Below, one piece after another: positions 1 through 7,916 of a DNA stretch of 28,498 nt. The position numbers and the translations under genes are program-made. A model generated the notes under the pieces. The model saw nothing but the letters and a program-made list of their open reading frames with translations. It was not told the origin of the DNA and searched no databases. Source of the stretch: CAZJLN01 sp964540765 (GTDB taxonomy: Bacteria > Chloroflexota > Anaerolineae > Anaerolineales > Anaerolineaceae). The DNA lies in assembly GCA_964540765.1 (NCBI GenBank), contig CAZINW010000027.1:1-28498 (forward strand), in the 5' to 3' direction. Position 1 is the stretch's first letter. Each line of letters begins with the position of its first letter.

Positions 1-1710
1 TTCGCCAATTGATCTTCTGTATGGCTTGCCATATAACTGGTCCGCAACAATTGCCTTTATGTTCTTTAATCGCTTCATCACATCATTTTCACCCCGACCA
101 AAATAATCGTGAAGAATGACATACTCCTGATAGAGTTTCTCATAAACAGCCTGATTCTCAGGATTGGCGGTATAAACCTTGTCGCTGAGGCTGCCCATAA
201 CCCGGCTTGCTTCATCAATGCTATCAAAACCACCCATCGCTTTTCCAGCGGCAACAGCGCCAAACATGGCTGACCCATGTGCAGATGTCTGAGGCGATCC
301 ACTCACCCGGATGGGTAAACCAATCACATCTGCATAGATCTGCATGAGCAATTGATTCTTTTCCGGCAAACCACCGCAAGCAATGAGTTCGTGAATTGGA
401 ACACCATTCTTCTGGAATGCTTCAATGATGATCCTTTTCCCATAGGCAGTTGCCTCAACCAATGCCCGGTAGATTTCTTCTGGTTTCGTTAATAAGGTAG
501 CCCCCAGGAGAAGACCTGTCAAATCTACATCGACGAGTATTGAACGGTTGCCATTCCACCAATCCAATGCCAGCAACCCACTTTCTCCCACATTAAGATT
601 GTTGGCTTTTTCTTCAAGGAGCTGATGTACATCCAATCCACGGTCAAATGCCTCTTTATAGTAAAGGTCAGGAACGCAATTATCAACAAACCAGGCAAAA
701 TGATCTCCCACACAACTTTGACCAGCTTCGTAGCCAATGAAACCAGGGACGATGCCATCCTTCACATACCCACAAATTCCTGGTACAACATGCTCTTCCG
801 TTCCAAGCACCATATCACAGGTTGATGTACCCATGATCATAACCATGCGACCGCTTTCCCGCACTGCGACCGCTGGCACTGAAACATGTGCATCTACATT
901 GGCAACTGCAACTGCAGTACCAGGTTTCAGACCTGTCCAGCTTGCTGCTTCTTCAGTCAATGATCCAGCTTTCGCACCCAATGAGAGAATTTCCCTCTTC
1001 ATTTTCTCATCGATAATATTTTCAAGGCGTGGATCAAGTGCGCGGAAAAATTCTTTTGGCGGAAATCCTTCAACTTTTGACCACATCGCTTTATAACCAG
1101 CAGTACATGCATTGCGGGTCTCCACTCCCGTTAACTGCCAAACAACCCAGTCCGCCGCTTCAATTAATCTATCCGCAGCTGCATAAATTTCTGGGTCCTC
1201 ATTCAGGATCTGCCAGGCTTTTGGGTAAAACCATTCCGAACTGATCTTACCCCCATATCGATCAAGGATATGCCCAAACCCTTTTTGCTTGGCAATCTCA
1301 TTTAATTGGTTCGCTTCAGTTTGAGCTGAATGATGTTTCCACAATTTCACCCATGCGTGAGGTCTATTTCGCCATTCGGGCAGAAAACAAAGTGGGGTTC
1401 CATCAATTTTGGCAGAAAGCATCGTACAGGCAGTAAAATCAATGCCAATTCCAATGATGTCTTCTGCATCCACCCCACTACTTTCCAGGACTTCGGGGAT
1501 TGCATTCTTAAAAACTTCAATATAATCATTTGGATCCTGGAGTGCCCAATCAGGCTCCAGTCGGATTAAAGTACCAGGCAAATATTCGTCAATGACACCA
1601 TTAGTATAAGGCCAGACAGCAGATGCAATATCCTGTCCGGAAGAAATATCTACGAGAACAGCCCTCCCACTCAACGTACCAAAATCAACACTGATTGTAT
1701 ATTTTTTCAT
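1..1710 (-). CDS. araB: Ribulokinase (FGGY-family carbohydrate kinase), 3' end cut by window edge
   Basis: Phosphorylates L-ribulose (ATP-dependent) to L-ribulose 5-phosphate in cytoplasmic L-arabinose catabolism. About 570 residues are readable, close to the roughly 560-570 of known AraB proteins, so only the last few codons are missing. The N-terminal phosphate-binding motif DFGT lies at residues 9-12. GIGIDFTACTM follows near residue 85, GTSTCDM near 292, a FIGYEAGQS segment near 320 and an ACGGLPEKN segment in the C-terminal lobe. The GTSTCD and EAGQS blocks are typical of AraB rather than xylulokinase or glycerol kinase (family knowledge). The ATG is preceded by GAGGAG at close spacing. 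It is divergent from a LacI-type regulator, which probably controls it (inference). Other ara genes, if present, must lie off the left edge. Confidence 0.93.
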   Translation of the reverse strand, partial: MKKYTISVDFGTLSGRAVLVDISSGQDIASAVWPYTNGVIDEYLPGTLIRLEPDWALQDPNDYIEVFKNAIPEVLESSGVDAEDIIGIGIDFTACTMLSAKIDGTPLCFLPEWRNRPHAWVKLWKHHSAQTEANQLNEIAKQKGFGHILDRYGGKISSEWFYPKAWQILNEDPEIYAAADRLIEAADWVVWQLTGVETRNACTAGYKAMWSKVEGFPPKEFFRALDPRLENIIDEKMKREILSLGAKAGSLTEEAASWTGLKPGTAVAVANVDAHVSVPAVAVRESGRMVMIMGTSTCDMVLGTEEHVVPGICGYVKDGIVPGFIGYEAGQSCVGDHFAWFVDNCVPDLYYKEAFDRGLDVHQLLEEKANNLNVGESGLLALDWWNGNRSILVDVDLTGLLLGATLLTKPEEIYRALVEATAYGKRIIIEAFQKNGVPIHELIACGGLPEKNQLLMQIYADVIGLPIRVSGSPQTSAHGSAMFGAVAAGKAMGGFDSIDEASRVMGSLSDKVYTANPENQAVYEKLYQEYVILHDYFGRGENDVMKRLKNIKAIVADQLYGKPYRRSIGE

Positions 1711-1860
1711 GGCTCCTCAAGAAATTAATTTGAATAAATTCATGATTTAATATTCATTCACGCATCTGCTCAAAGATCTGGTTTAATTACATCTTCAATA
1801 TCACCAATAATATTCCTAAAAATGGTATTATTTTATTACGAATCTCTTGCTATCACCTAA

Positions 1861-1887
1861 ATATGAGTTCCGTTATCGTTCACATAT
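1861..1887. promoter_or_regulatory. Imperfect palindrome, candidate operator for the LacI-family regulator
   Basis: ATATGAG at the left end and CACATAT at the right end form an imperfect inverted repeat (6 of 7 arm positions agree) around a CGTTATCG core. The repeat overlaps the -35 element of the regulator's promoter and lies in the araB/lacI divergent spacer, where an operator would be expected. Only the outer arms are symmetric, so this is a weak call. Confidence 0.3.
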
Positions 1888-1907
1888 CATTATAGCAAAG
1901 GTATAAT
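1879..1907 (+). promoter_or_regulatory. Sigma-70 promoter for the LacI-family regulator
   Basis: TTCACA at 1879-1884 (5 of 6 to TTGACA) and a perfect TATAAT at 1902-1907 are separated by exactly 17 bases. Transcription would start near 1914, leaving about 120 bases of leader before the ATG at 2038. The rest of the 327-base araB/lacI spacer is AT-rich. I found no equally good promoter facing araB, although an ATTATA at 1889-1894 gives a minus-strand TATAAT without a good -35. Confidence 0.6.
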
Positions 1908-2037
1908 AAGATAGAAAGACAAATGTGAAGATAATATACTTTTGTAGCCGTTTTCCATGCATTTGCGCGATTGTTCCCTTTTTAGGACAGTGCATTCCTT
2001 AGGATCGAGCAAAAGCAAATAACTGAGAACGCCAGGG

Positions 2038-3084
2038 ATGTTTCTTAAAACGACAAAAAGACAAAAAGTCACAATCAAAGACATTGCCCGGCAATGTAAT
2101 GTCTCTACGCAAACAGTTTCAAGGGTCATCAATAAACGTCTGGATGTGTCTCCCTCAACGCGAAAAGCTATTGAAACGGCGATATCAGATTTGGGTTATT
2201 ACCCCAGTGCAGTTGCCCGGAGTCTGGTCAGACAAAAAAGTGGTACTTTGGGATTAATCATCGGTGGGATGCGTTATTTGGGAATGGCACAAGTGCTTAA
2301 TGGCATCACAGAAGCATGCGAAGAAGCAAATTATGCATTAATAATTAAGAATTTATCAAAGATCTATACACCTAACTTTTTGCCTATCATTGAAACATTG
2401 ATGGAGCATCAAGTGGAGGGTATTCTGTTTGCTGCCCCGGATGTTAACGAAAACATCCGAACAGCCCAATCTCAACTTCCCGTTCATTGCCCACCAGTCA
2501 TCTTTCTTAAATGCGAACCGAACACGAAATTTACATCCATCAGTATTGATAATTATGGGGGTGCATTTAAGGCAGCAGAATATTTAATCTCAATTGGCAG
2601 ACATCATATTGGATTAATCGCAGGCCCTTTGGACTGGCTGGAATCGCGCCAGCGTAAAAAGGGTTGGGAAGTTGCATTGAGTCAAAATAGGCTTGAACTC
2701 TCACCCAGGTATTGGTCGCAAGGCAATTGGTCTCCCACAAGTGGCAAAGATGCGTTCATTGAACTGATCCAAAAATATCCAGAAATGGATGCGCTCTTCA
2801 TCAGCAATGATCAAATGGCGCTTGGAGCCATGCAATATGCGGGTTCCCACGGCATTCGCATCCCGGATGATATTGCAGTTATTGGTTTTGACAATTTGAG
2901 TGAATCCGAATTCTTCTCACCGCCGCTAACAACCATCATCCACCCGCTGCATGAATTGGGGAAAATTGCAGTTACAAAACTTCTCGATAAGATCCAGGAT
3001 GATCTTGCACCCACCGAAAATCAGAACATCGTCCTGCCAACCAGCCTTATCTTTAGAAAAAGCACACCGACCATTGACCAGTAA
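2038..3084 (+). CDS. LacI/GalR-family transcriptional regulator
   Basis: DNA-binding repressor or activator with a sugar-sensing domain. An N-terminal helix-turn-helix spans about residues 11-35 (VTIKDIARQCNVSTQTVSRV). It is followed by the LacI hinge (LGYYPSAVARSL, about 52-63) and a periplasmic-binding-protein-like sensor (from LGLIIGG to the end) with the usual SNDQMALGAM and DIAVIGFDN blocks near residues 255-290. Length 348 aa is normal. It is divergent from araB, so control of L-arabinose use is the simplest inference. AraR of Bacillus has a GntR-type DNA-binding domain, so this would be the LacI-type solution. The Shine-Dalgarno sequence (CAGGG just before ATG) is weak. The true effector cannot be read from sequence. 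Confidence 0.9.
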   Translation: MFLKTTKRQKVTIKDIARQCNVSTQTVSRVINKRLDVSPSTRKAIETAISDLGYYPSAVARSLVRQKSGTLGLIIGGMRYLGMAQVLNGITEACEEANYALIIKNLSKIYTPNFLPIIETLMEHQVEGILFAAPDVNENIRTAQSQLPVHCPPVIFLKCEPNTKFTSISIDNYGGAFKAAEYLISIGRHHIGLIAGPLDWLESRQRKKGWEVALSQNRLELSPRYWSQGNWSPTSGKDAFIELIQKYPEMDALFISNDQMALGAMQYAGSHGIRIPDDIAVIGFDNLSESEFFSPPLTTIIHPLHELGKIAVTKLLDKIQDDLAPTENQNIVLPTSLIFRKSTPTIDQ

Positions 3085-3099
3085 TTTGAAGTACCCGAT

Positions 3100-3132
3100 A
3101 AAAATACCTCCCGTAGTTTTGGAAACGGGAGG
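3100..3132 (-). terminator. Intrinsic terminator of the ABC permease remnant
   Basis: CCTCCCGT (3107-3114) and ACGGGAGG (3125-3132) form an 8-bp GC-rich stem with a 10-base loop. On the minus strand it is followed by TATTTTTATC, a U-rich tract. It therefore serves the minus-strand gene that ends at 3151. It lies 22 bases after the regulator's stop and could act in both directions, but the plus side lacks a T-run. Confidence 0.75.
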
Positions 3133-3175
3133 CAGGATACTTAAGATTGGTTATTTTCCACTTTTATTCTTATTG

Positions 3176-3230
3176 TAAACATCAAAGAAAACAGCGACCA
3201 GCAGAACAAGTCCCTTGATCACCTGCTGCC
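3176..3230. repeat. 55-base sequence duplicated across the N-gap (left copy)
   Basis: Identical over 55 bases to 3331-3385, and ends exactly at the first N. It encodes the QQVIKGLVLLVAVFFDV part of the ABC permease. The exact 55-base length, ending at both gap borders, suggests contigs that share a terminal assembly k-mer rather than a biological repeat. Confidence 0.95.
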
Positions 3231-3330
3231 NNNNNNNNNNNNNNNNNNNNNNNNNNNNNNNNNNNNNNNNNNNNNNNNNNNNNNNNNNNNNNNNNNNNNN
3301 NNNNNNNNNNNNNNNNNNNNNNNNNNNNNN
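3231..3330. other. Assembly gap of 100 N
   Basis: Exactly 100 unknown bases, the conventional placeholder for a gap of unknown size. Since its two flanks are the same 55-base sequence, the real gap is probably zero or negative: the contigs overlap. Confidence 0.98.
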
Positions 3331-3385
3331 TAAACATCAAAGAAAACAGCGACCAGCAGAACAAGTCCCTTGATCACCTGCTGCC
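3331..3385. repeat. 55-base sequence duplicated across the N-gap (right copy)
   Basis: Starts at the first base after the Ns and is identical to 3176-3230. Collapsing the two copies joins the permease reading frame across the gap, but leaves the separate frame break at about 3405-3415. Confidence 0.95.
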
Positions 3386-3691
3386 AATCGATATTGATGC
3401 CCATAATGGAACACCCATTACAAAAGCACCAACAATAGCACCAACCACGGCACCAATACCCCCGTTTGCTGAAGCGCCACCAATATAACAGGCTGCAATA
3501 ACATCCAGTTCAAAACTATTCCCTGCCTTTGGTGCGGCGGAGTTTAACCGGGCAGCAAAGACCATGCCTGCCAGGGCTGCGAGCAGACCCATGTTCACAA
3601 ATGTAAAGAAGAGCAACCTGGGTGTGTTGATACCTGAAAGTCGAGCTGCTTTTTCATTTCCACCCATTGCGTAAGTACATCTCCCGTATCA

Positions 3692-3998
3692 CCTCTTCTA
3701 TTTCATCCCCTATTACTACTCTCCTGTATTTCGCAGAACATATGTAAGGGAAAAAATGCAGTGGACCACCACTGTAGCAGTCCCGCAAACAGAAAAACGG
3801 GGTTGCCTCCTGCTGAGCGCTGAATCAAAACAGATGCGTATGCATGTTAACCACCTTATTGGTTTGACAGAATAATTATTATGCAACCAAATATTTTGTT
3901 AATTTCCCTCCTGATAAAACTCCAGTTTGTATACTGGTAAAGCAAAGGAATCAGAAGATCTCTTTTTACGGTAGAGACAGCATTTCAAACCCTCAAGA
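3692..3998. other. Non-coding stretch between permease remnant and O-antigen ligase
   Basis: About 300 bases without a convincing reading frame. It has small hairpins only: CAGTGG/CCACTG near 3761-3776 and CCAGT/ACTGG near 3923-3938. There is no T-rich intrinsic terminator for the ligase gene. Homology to the ABC permease stops abruptly at the right border of the remnant (about 3689), so this stretch may be a deletion or recombination scar, or a misjoined contig. Confidence 0.5.
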
Positions 3999-5474
3999 CT
4001 ATTTTCCTGCTTGGGGAAGCTGTTTTCCATAAACCAATCGAGTGACCGCTGCGATCAATCCCATAGAGATCCAATAATAGGGCAGAGCGAAGGTATCCAG
4101 GCTGAACCCTTCCATCAGCAACCCAACCAGGAAAATTTGTCCAACCAAGCCAAAACTGGATATAAAATTATCTTTTATAAATTCAAGCGACCTCGCACTT
4201 TTCCAATGGGTGTAGAGCCAGCCAACGAAAATGGAAAAACCCACAATACCCGTTTCAGATAAAATCCGCACCCATAGATTCTTTGCATTGGGTATGAAAG
4301 TATCATGGATCAATAATTGCGTGACCTCAGTCAATTTATAACTGAAAGAATTAAAGGTTTCAGGGAAAAAATATCCGGAATTTCCCAATCCCACACCAAA
4401 AATGGGGTATTGAAGAAATACCCTAAACCCAGCGATCCAATAGACCAGCCTTTCAGCAAAGATCATTTTTCCTGCCCATTCCAAAATGCCTTTTTCAGCA
4501 ATCAAACCCAGGTTGAAAAGCTCTGCCATGCGTGGGTCAAGGCGATTCAGGATGAAACCCGCGCCAAGCAAAGTCCCCAACACAAGCAGGATGAATGCCC
4601 ACCAGAAGCCGATGGTTATCCAGATTTTTTCACCCTTTTTGAGGAGGCGGGATTTTTTATGTTCAATTTTGCAGACCAAAATCTTGGATAGCCGGATCAT
4701 TGCCCTGAAAAGCAAAAAGGCTAAGACGGCGATGAATGCAAGCCACCCAATCCTTGAAAATGAAAGCAATAAAACCACCAGCCCCAGCACACAAAGGATA
4801 TTTTCAATGCTGATACGCCCCAGCTTCCACTGATGCGCCGATACTCTTTTCAGGCTCATTCCCAACCAGACAGGCAGGTAAAGCATGTTGAGTTGATGCG
4901 CCAGCCAAGAAGGCTCGAAGGCAAAACCAGTGACCCGGTCCCTGAAAAGGAGCTGACTGGAGGAAATGAATTCTTGAAAGCGCCACAGAAATGAAGGGTA
5001 GCTTCCAGTCAAGTACCAAAAAGCAGCTTGCAGCAGGCTATAAGCGATGATCGCCATACCGCTGTAATTCACCAATTTGATGAAATATTTTAATTTTTGA
5101 GTCGAATTGATATAAAGGCTGACCAGCAAATAGAGGCAAATACCAATTCCAAGGGTAATGAATGCCTCCAAGGAATTCTCCCAATGTGATATGGCTTTGA
5201 AGGAAGGGATAGGCAAAAAAGCAGCCATCAGGCTGGAAATTACAGCAATCAAGAAAAAAAAGAGGATAGTTATAGCATGATTTGGCACCTTCTTCTCTTC
5301 AATAATTTGTGGCAACAACCAGGAAATGGTTAAAATTCCCAGAAAGATAAATGAAACCGGGGCAACCGAAGTGCCCCCCATGAGTTTTGAAAGTAAGGGG
5401 AGACTTGTGATCGGGAGCAGGACAACCAAAAGGAGCCAGGAACTGTTATTGAGCATCCCTAAAAAGCGCTTCAT
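3999..5474 (-). CDS. O-antigen ligase/polymerase-like membrane protein (Wzy_C family)
   Basis: Polytopic inner-membrane protein expected to polymerise or ligate surface polysaccharide repeat units. The protein has about 491 aa and ten or more hydrophobic segments. A FSRIGWLAF segment lies near residue 250. A large loop follows with GVGLGNSGYFFPE and then NAKNLWVRILSETGIVGF, matching the G-x-G-x-G-N and N-x2-L-x3-x-E-x-G-x2-G pattern of the family. The ATG at 5474 shares its A with the TGA of the upstream Wzz-like gene (TGATG), so the two are translationally coupled. A TTG one codon earlier is possible. Whether it acts as Wzy polymerase or as a ligase cannot be decided from sequence. No glycosyltransferase genes lie nearby in the window. 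Confidence 0.85.
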   Translation of the reverse strand: MKRFLGMLNNSSWLLLVVLLPITSLPLLSKLMGGTSVAPVSFIFLGILTISWLLPQIIEEKKVPNHAITILFFFLIAVISSLMAAFLPIPSFKAISHWENSLEAFITLGIGICLYLLVSLYINSTQKLKYFIKLVNYSGMAIIAYSLLQAAFWYLTGSYPSFLWRFQEFISSSQLLFRDRVTGFAFEPSWLAHQLNMLYLPVWLGMSLKRVSAHQWKLGRISIENILCVLGLVVLLLSFSRIGWLAFIAVLAFLLFRAMIRLSKILVCKIEHKKSRLLKKGEKIWITIGFWWAFILLVLGTLLGAGFILNRLDPRMAELFNLGLIAEKGILEWAGKMIFAERLVYWIAGFRVFLQYPIFGVGLGNSGYFFPETFNSFSYKLTEVTQLLIHDTFIPNAKNLWVRILSETGIVGFSIFVGWLYTHWKSARSLEFIKDNFISSFGLVGQIFLVGLLMEGFSLDTFALPYYWISMGLIAAVTRLVYGKQLPQAGK

Positions 5475-6256
5475 CAAAGTTCTTTTACTCCATCGCCATA
5501 CTTTACTTCCAATATGATCAGTGCAATCACCAAACCTACCATTGCACCAGCCAGAACCAACGAATTTTTAGAGTAATAGAGAGGCTTTGATGGGATTTCT
5601 GCGGGTGTGAATTGACTGACATACAATAAAGGATGCAAGCCCAAACTTTTACCCCTGGCATCTGCTATCTCAAGGGATACGTTCTTTATGTCTTGCTGCA
5701 ATTCATCTCTGTCCAAGCCATAACATGGATCCATGGCACTGGAACCATCCGACTGCAAGAGGCAGGTTTCCAACGTCTCCTGGTAGGCAGTTAGACCTTC
5801 TGCGACGACCGCCTGCTTATAGGCTTTCTGAAGGTGATCAAAAAAGATCTCACCCCAAGTATTCGCAATGCGCGCAGCAATTTTTGGATCCTGCCATTTC
5901 ACTTTGATGAAGGTGGATGTCAACCGCCTTTCGACAGAAGTGATTTTCCTGAGCTGTTCAAGGGTAAGTGGGTTCCCCTTGGAGGTTTCCGCCTCGATCA
6001 AGTCATTGACAACTTCCGGGTTGAATACCAGTTCGCCCACATGATTGATGGCACCATCCAGCATCAGCTCGGTAATTTCATCGGTCATATTAATTTCAAA
6101 GTTGGTAGTGACGGTAAATGTAGCCTCATAGGTGGGTGGTAAAAAGAACCCGACTAGAAGCCCTATTAATGCCCCAGCCAACATGAACACCGGCAGCAGC
6201 CACCAGGTTTTGATTTGTTTCAATTTAAAAATGACAGGTTGATAATCGAAAGACAT
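5474..6256 (-). CDS. Wzz-like polysaccharide chain-length determinant / co-polymerase
   Basis: Inner-membrane protein that sets polysaccharide chain length together with a Wzy-type polymerase. The 260 aa follow the Wzz layout: a short cytoplasmic N-terminus, TM1 at about residues 18-40 (WWLLPVFMLAGALIGLLVGF), an external domain starting LPPTYEATFTVTT, and TM2 at about 232-250. Before TM2 lies the proline-rich PAEIPSKPLYYSKN segment typical of the family. There is no C-terminal tyrosine-kinase (Wzc/CpsD) domain. It is the first gene of a two-gene unit with the ligase/polymerase that follows with one-base overlap. The external domain contains a Cys pair (CLLQSDGSSAMDPC), which may form a disulfide (inference). 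Confidence 0.85.
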   Translation of the reverse strand: MSFDYQPVIFKLKQIKTWWLLPVFMLAGALIGLLVGFFLPPTYEATFTVTTNFEINMTDEITELMLDGAINHVGELVFNPEVVNDLIEAETSKGNPLTLEQLRKITSVERRLTSTFIKVKWQDPKIAARIANTWGEIFFDHLQKAYKQAVVAEGLTAYQETLETCLLQSDGSSAMDPCYGLDRDELQQDIKNVSLEIADARGKSLGLHPLLYVSQFTPAEIPSKPLYYSKNSLVLAGAMVGLVIALIILEVKYGDGVKEL

Positions 6257-6582
6257 AAGCCATACTCAACTTGGTCAGGATACGATTTAACTTATTTTAT
6301 CACGTCAAACGATCTGAATTTTTTCGGGCAAATCCCTTATCCGCGTTTGGTTAGCTTGTATAAGTACGATAATTTTTTGCGTACACGTAACGCCTCAAAA
6401 TAAAATGTTACTTTGCTGTACACATTTGGTTCGTGATTGCATATGCTACAATTAACTGTTTTTATCGCTTATAATCATTGAAAAGATTGGTTACCTGGAC
6501 TATGCAACATGTGTGGAGTCCGGTTACTTATTAGCAAATGTGATTAAAACACATAATCAATATTTTTAAAGGAGAATGGAAA
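6257..6582. other. Divergent intergenic region between wzz-like gene and superoxide reductase
   Basis: A stretch of 326 bases with no gene. It must hold promoters for both directions. A perfect TATAAT sits at 6470-6475 on the plus strand, but I see no good -35 at 16-18 bases. This would give a leader of about 100 bases for the superoxide reductase gene, whose ribosome binding site GGAG is at 6571-6574. No clear Fur or PerR-like palindrome was recognised. Confidence 0.5.
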
Positions 6583-6978
6583 ATGGAAAAAATAGGTGAT
6601 TTATTCAAGAGCAGCGATTGGAAAAAAGAGAAGCATGTGCCTGTGATTGAATGCCCTGATGAAGCTGTTTTAGGTGAGGCATTCGCGGTAAAGGTGTCAG
6701 TGGGCAAAGAAATAGCTCATCCAAATACTACGGAGCATCACATTCGATGGATCCAGCTTTTCTTCAAGCCTGATGGGGAAAGTTTTCCATATCAAGTTGG
6801 AAGTTTTGAGTTTACCGCCCACGGGGAATCAGCCAAAGGTCCCAATGAAGGCCCAGTTTACGCGGAACCCGTGGTAACAGCTGAACTCAAAATTAAAGTA
6901 TCTGGCATTTTCCATGCAATGGCTTATTGCAACATTCATGGGCTCTGGGAAAACTCAAAAACGATCAAGATAAAGTAA
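6583..6978 (+). CDS. Class II superoxide reductase (neelaredoxin type)
   Basis: Reduces superoxide to hydrogen peroxide in the cytoplasm without making oxygen, a typical defence of anaerobes. The 131 aa carry the full Fe(His)4Cys active site: EKHVP (Glu16, Lys17, His18), HPNTTEHHIRW (His46, His52) and YCNIHGLWENS (Cys116, His119). There is no N-terminal desulforedoxin Cys4 domain, so it belongs to the one-iron class II form rather than desulfoferrodoxin. The start follows AAAGGAGAATGGAAA. A small diiron ferritin-like gene follows 72 bases downstream on the same strand, probably in one unit. No rubredoxin electron donor is visible in the window. Confidence 0.95.
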   Translation: MEKIGDLFKSSDWKKEKHVPVIECPDEAVLGEAFAVKVSVGKEIAHPNTTEHHIRWIQLFFKPDGESFPYQVGSFEFTAHGESAKGPNEGPVYAEPVVTAELKIKVSGIFHAMAYCNIHGLWENSKTIKIK

Positions 6979-7050
6979 TCAATCGTTTCTAAATTGTGTT
7001 TCGTATTTGTAAATTTTTGCCTCAGTTACTTAAAAATAAGGAGAAGACAG

Positions 7051-7359
7051 ATGCCAGAATTCGGATCACCATTTTCAGGACTCGCTAGCGACCGTAAGCT
7101 CACTCATGAGGAATTGATTCGAGCCATACGCTTCATGATAGCTGCTGAATATGAAGCAGTTCAGCTTTACATGCAGCTGGCCGAGTCTACAGACAACCAG
7201 TTGGCTATTGAAGTTCTTAATGATGTTGCAGATGAGGAGCGGGTTCATGCTGGAGAGTTTATGCAATTGTTAAGAGAACTTGCCCCAGATGAAGAGAAAT
7301 TTTATGCAGAAGGCGCAACCGAGGTCAAGAAAGAAATTCAAAAAATAAATAATAAATAA
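7051..7359 (+). CDS. Small ferritin-like diiron protein (encapsulated-ferritin type)
   Basis: Probable iron-oxidising or peroxide-consuming diiron protein of 102 aa, too short for a classical four-helix ferritin. Two helices carry Glu33 (AAEYEAVQLY) and an ExxH pair, Glu63 and His66 (DVADEERVHAGEFM), which match the iron ligands of encapsulated ferritins. The sequence is close in pattern to the ferritin-like N-terminal part of archaeal encapsulin fusions (KEEL...IAELDAINLYEQ...VAREEKAHVGEF). No encapsulin shell domain is fused and no encapsulin gene is in the window. The C-terminus (KKEIQKINNK) does not resemble the usual cargo peptide. The ATG at 7051 follows AAGGAGAAGACAG; a longer TTG-started frame from 6994 is unlikely. 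It probably works with the superoxide reductase just upstream. Confidence 0.8.
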   Translation: MPEFGSPFSGLASDRKLTHEELIRAIRFMIAAEYEAVQLYMQLAESTDNQLAIEVLNDVADEERVHAGEFMQLLRELAPDEEKFYAEGATEVKKEIQKINNK

Positions 7360-7521
7360 ATTATTTTGCCATATAATATTTTTGAATAACACACAACGAT
7401 CACTTGCAGAAAGTGCTTGTTAAGTTGCGTTTTTACAGTCATCAGAGGCTGTCAGGTTTCATGGTCTGAGGCTAAACTTGGCAAAATATTAAATACTCAC
7501 AAGATCACTTTCATCAGGAGC

Positions 7522-7911
7522 ATGATGGCCATTATCCACAAATTTCAAGGAAATATCGAACAGGGTATTTATCATTGGGCTGGAGTCATGCCTGAACCAT
7601 CTCCCAACCCATCCATTGCCAATTTTGAGAAACATGTGCTTGTTGGTCCAAACGATGGCTCAGAAAATTTCGTGATCCGCTATTTTCAACTTCCACCAGG
7701 GGGTGCTTCGCCCCTTCACACACACGCTCATGAACATGGTATTGTCATCGTTCATGGTGAATGTAAATTACAAATCGGCGAAATTTTTTATCGATTATCA
7801 GAGCTGGACGCGGTTTTAATTCCCGGGAACAAGTTACATCAATTGACTAACACAGGTGATCAACCTTTTGGTTTCTTCTGTACCATCATCCGCTCCGCAG
7901 AGTATCCATAA
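7522..7911 (+). CDS. Cupin-domain protein
   Basis: Single-domain cupin of about 129 aa. The first cupin motif is GGASPLHTHAHEHG (His66, His68 and likely Glu71 or His72 as metal ligands). The second is PGNKLHQLTN (His106). The start is set at ATG 7522 or 7525, just after CAGGAG; the reading frame runs further upstream to a TTG at 7417, but that extension has no cupin-like sequence. The gene ends five bases before the SMP-30-like gene, so they are cotranscribed. Substrate unknown. A role in sugar or sugar-lactone metabolism is suggested only by the neighbour. Confidence 0.75.
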   Translation: MMAIIHKFQGNIEQGIYHWAGVMPEPSPNPSIANFEKHVLVGPNDGSENFVIRYFQLPPGGASPLHTHAHEHGIVIVHGECKLQIGEIFYRLSELDAVLIPGNKLHQLTNTGDQPFGFFCTIIRSAEYP

Positions 7912-7916
7912 CAGAC

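Larger units (their letters stand above)
3151..3688 (-). pseudogene. C-terminal remnant of a monosaccharide ABC transporter permease (MmsB/GguB/XylH type), interrupted by assembly gap
   Basis: Membrane permease of a CUT2-type sugar ABC importer. Only about the last third is present. Readable homology starts at YGRCTYAMGGNEKAARLSG (near 3688), with an in-frame TGA immediately upstream at 3689-3691. It continues through GLLAALAGMVFAARLNS and AACYIGGASANGGIGAVVG. At about 3405-3415 the frame changes: VMGV is followed by out-of-frame bases, while MGINIDWQQVIKGLVLL continues in another frame. Compared with the family (VMGVLNNGMS-I-MG), about 16 bases are missing there. The tail FFDVYNKNKSGK ends at 3151, left of the gap. 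No xylG/xylF-like partners are visible. It may be a true remnant or an assembly artefact; both junctions are near contig ends. Family assignment is firm, gene integrity is not. Confidence 0.75.
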
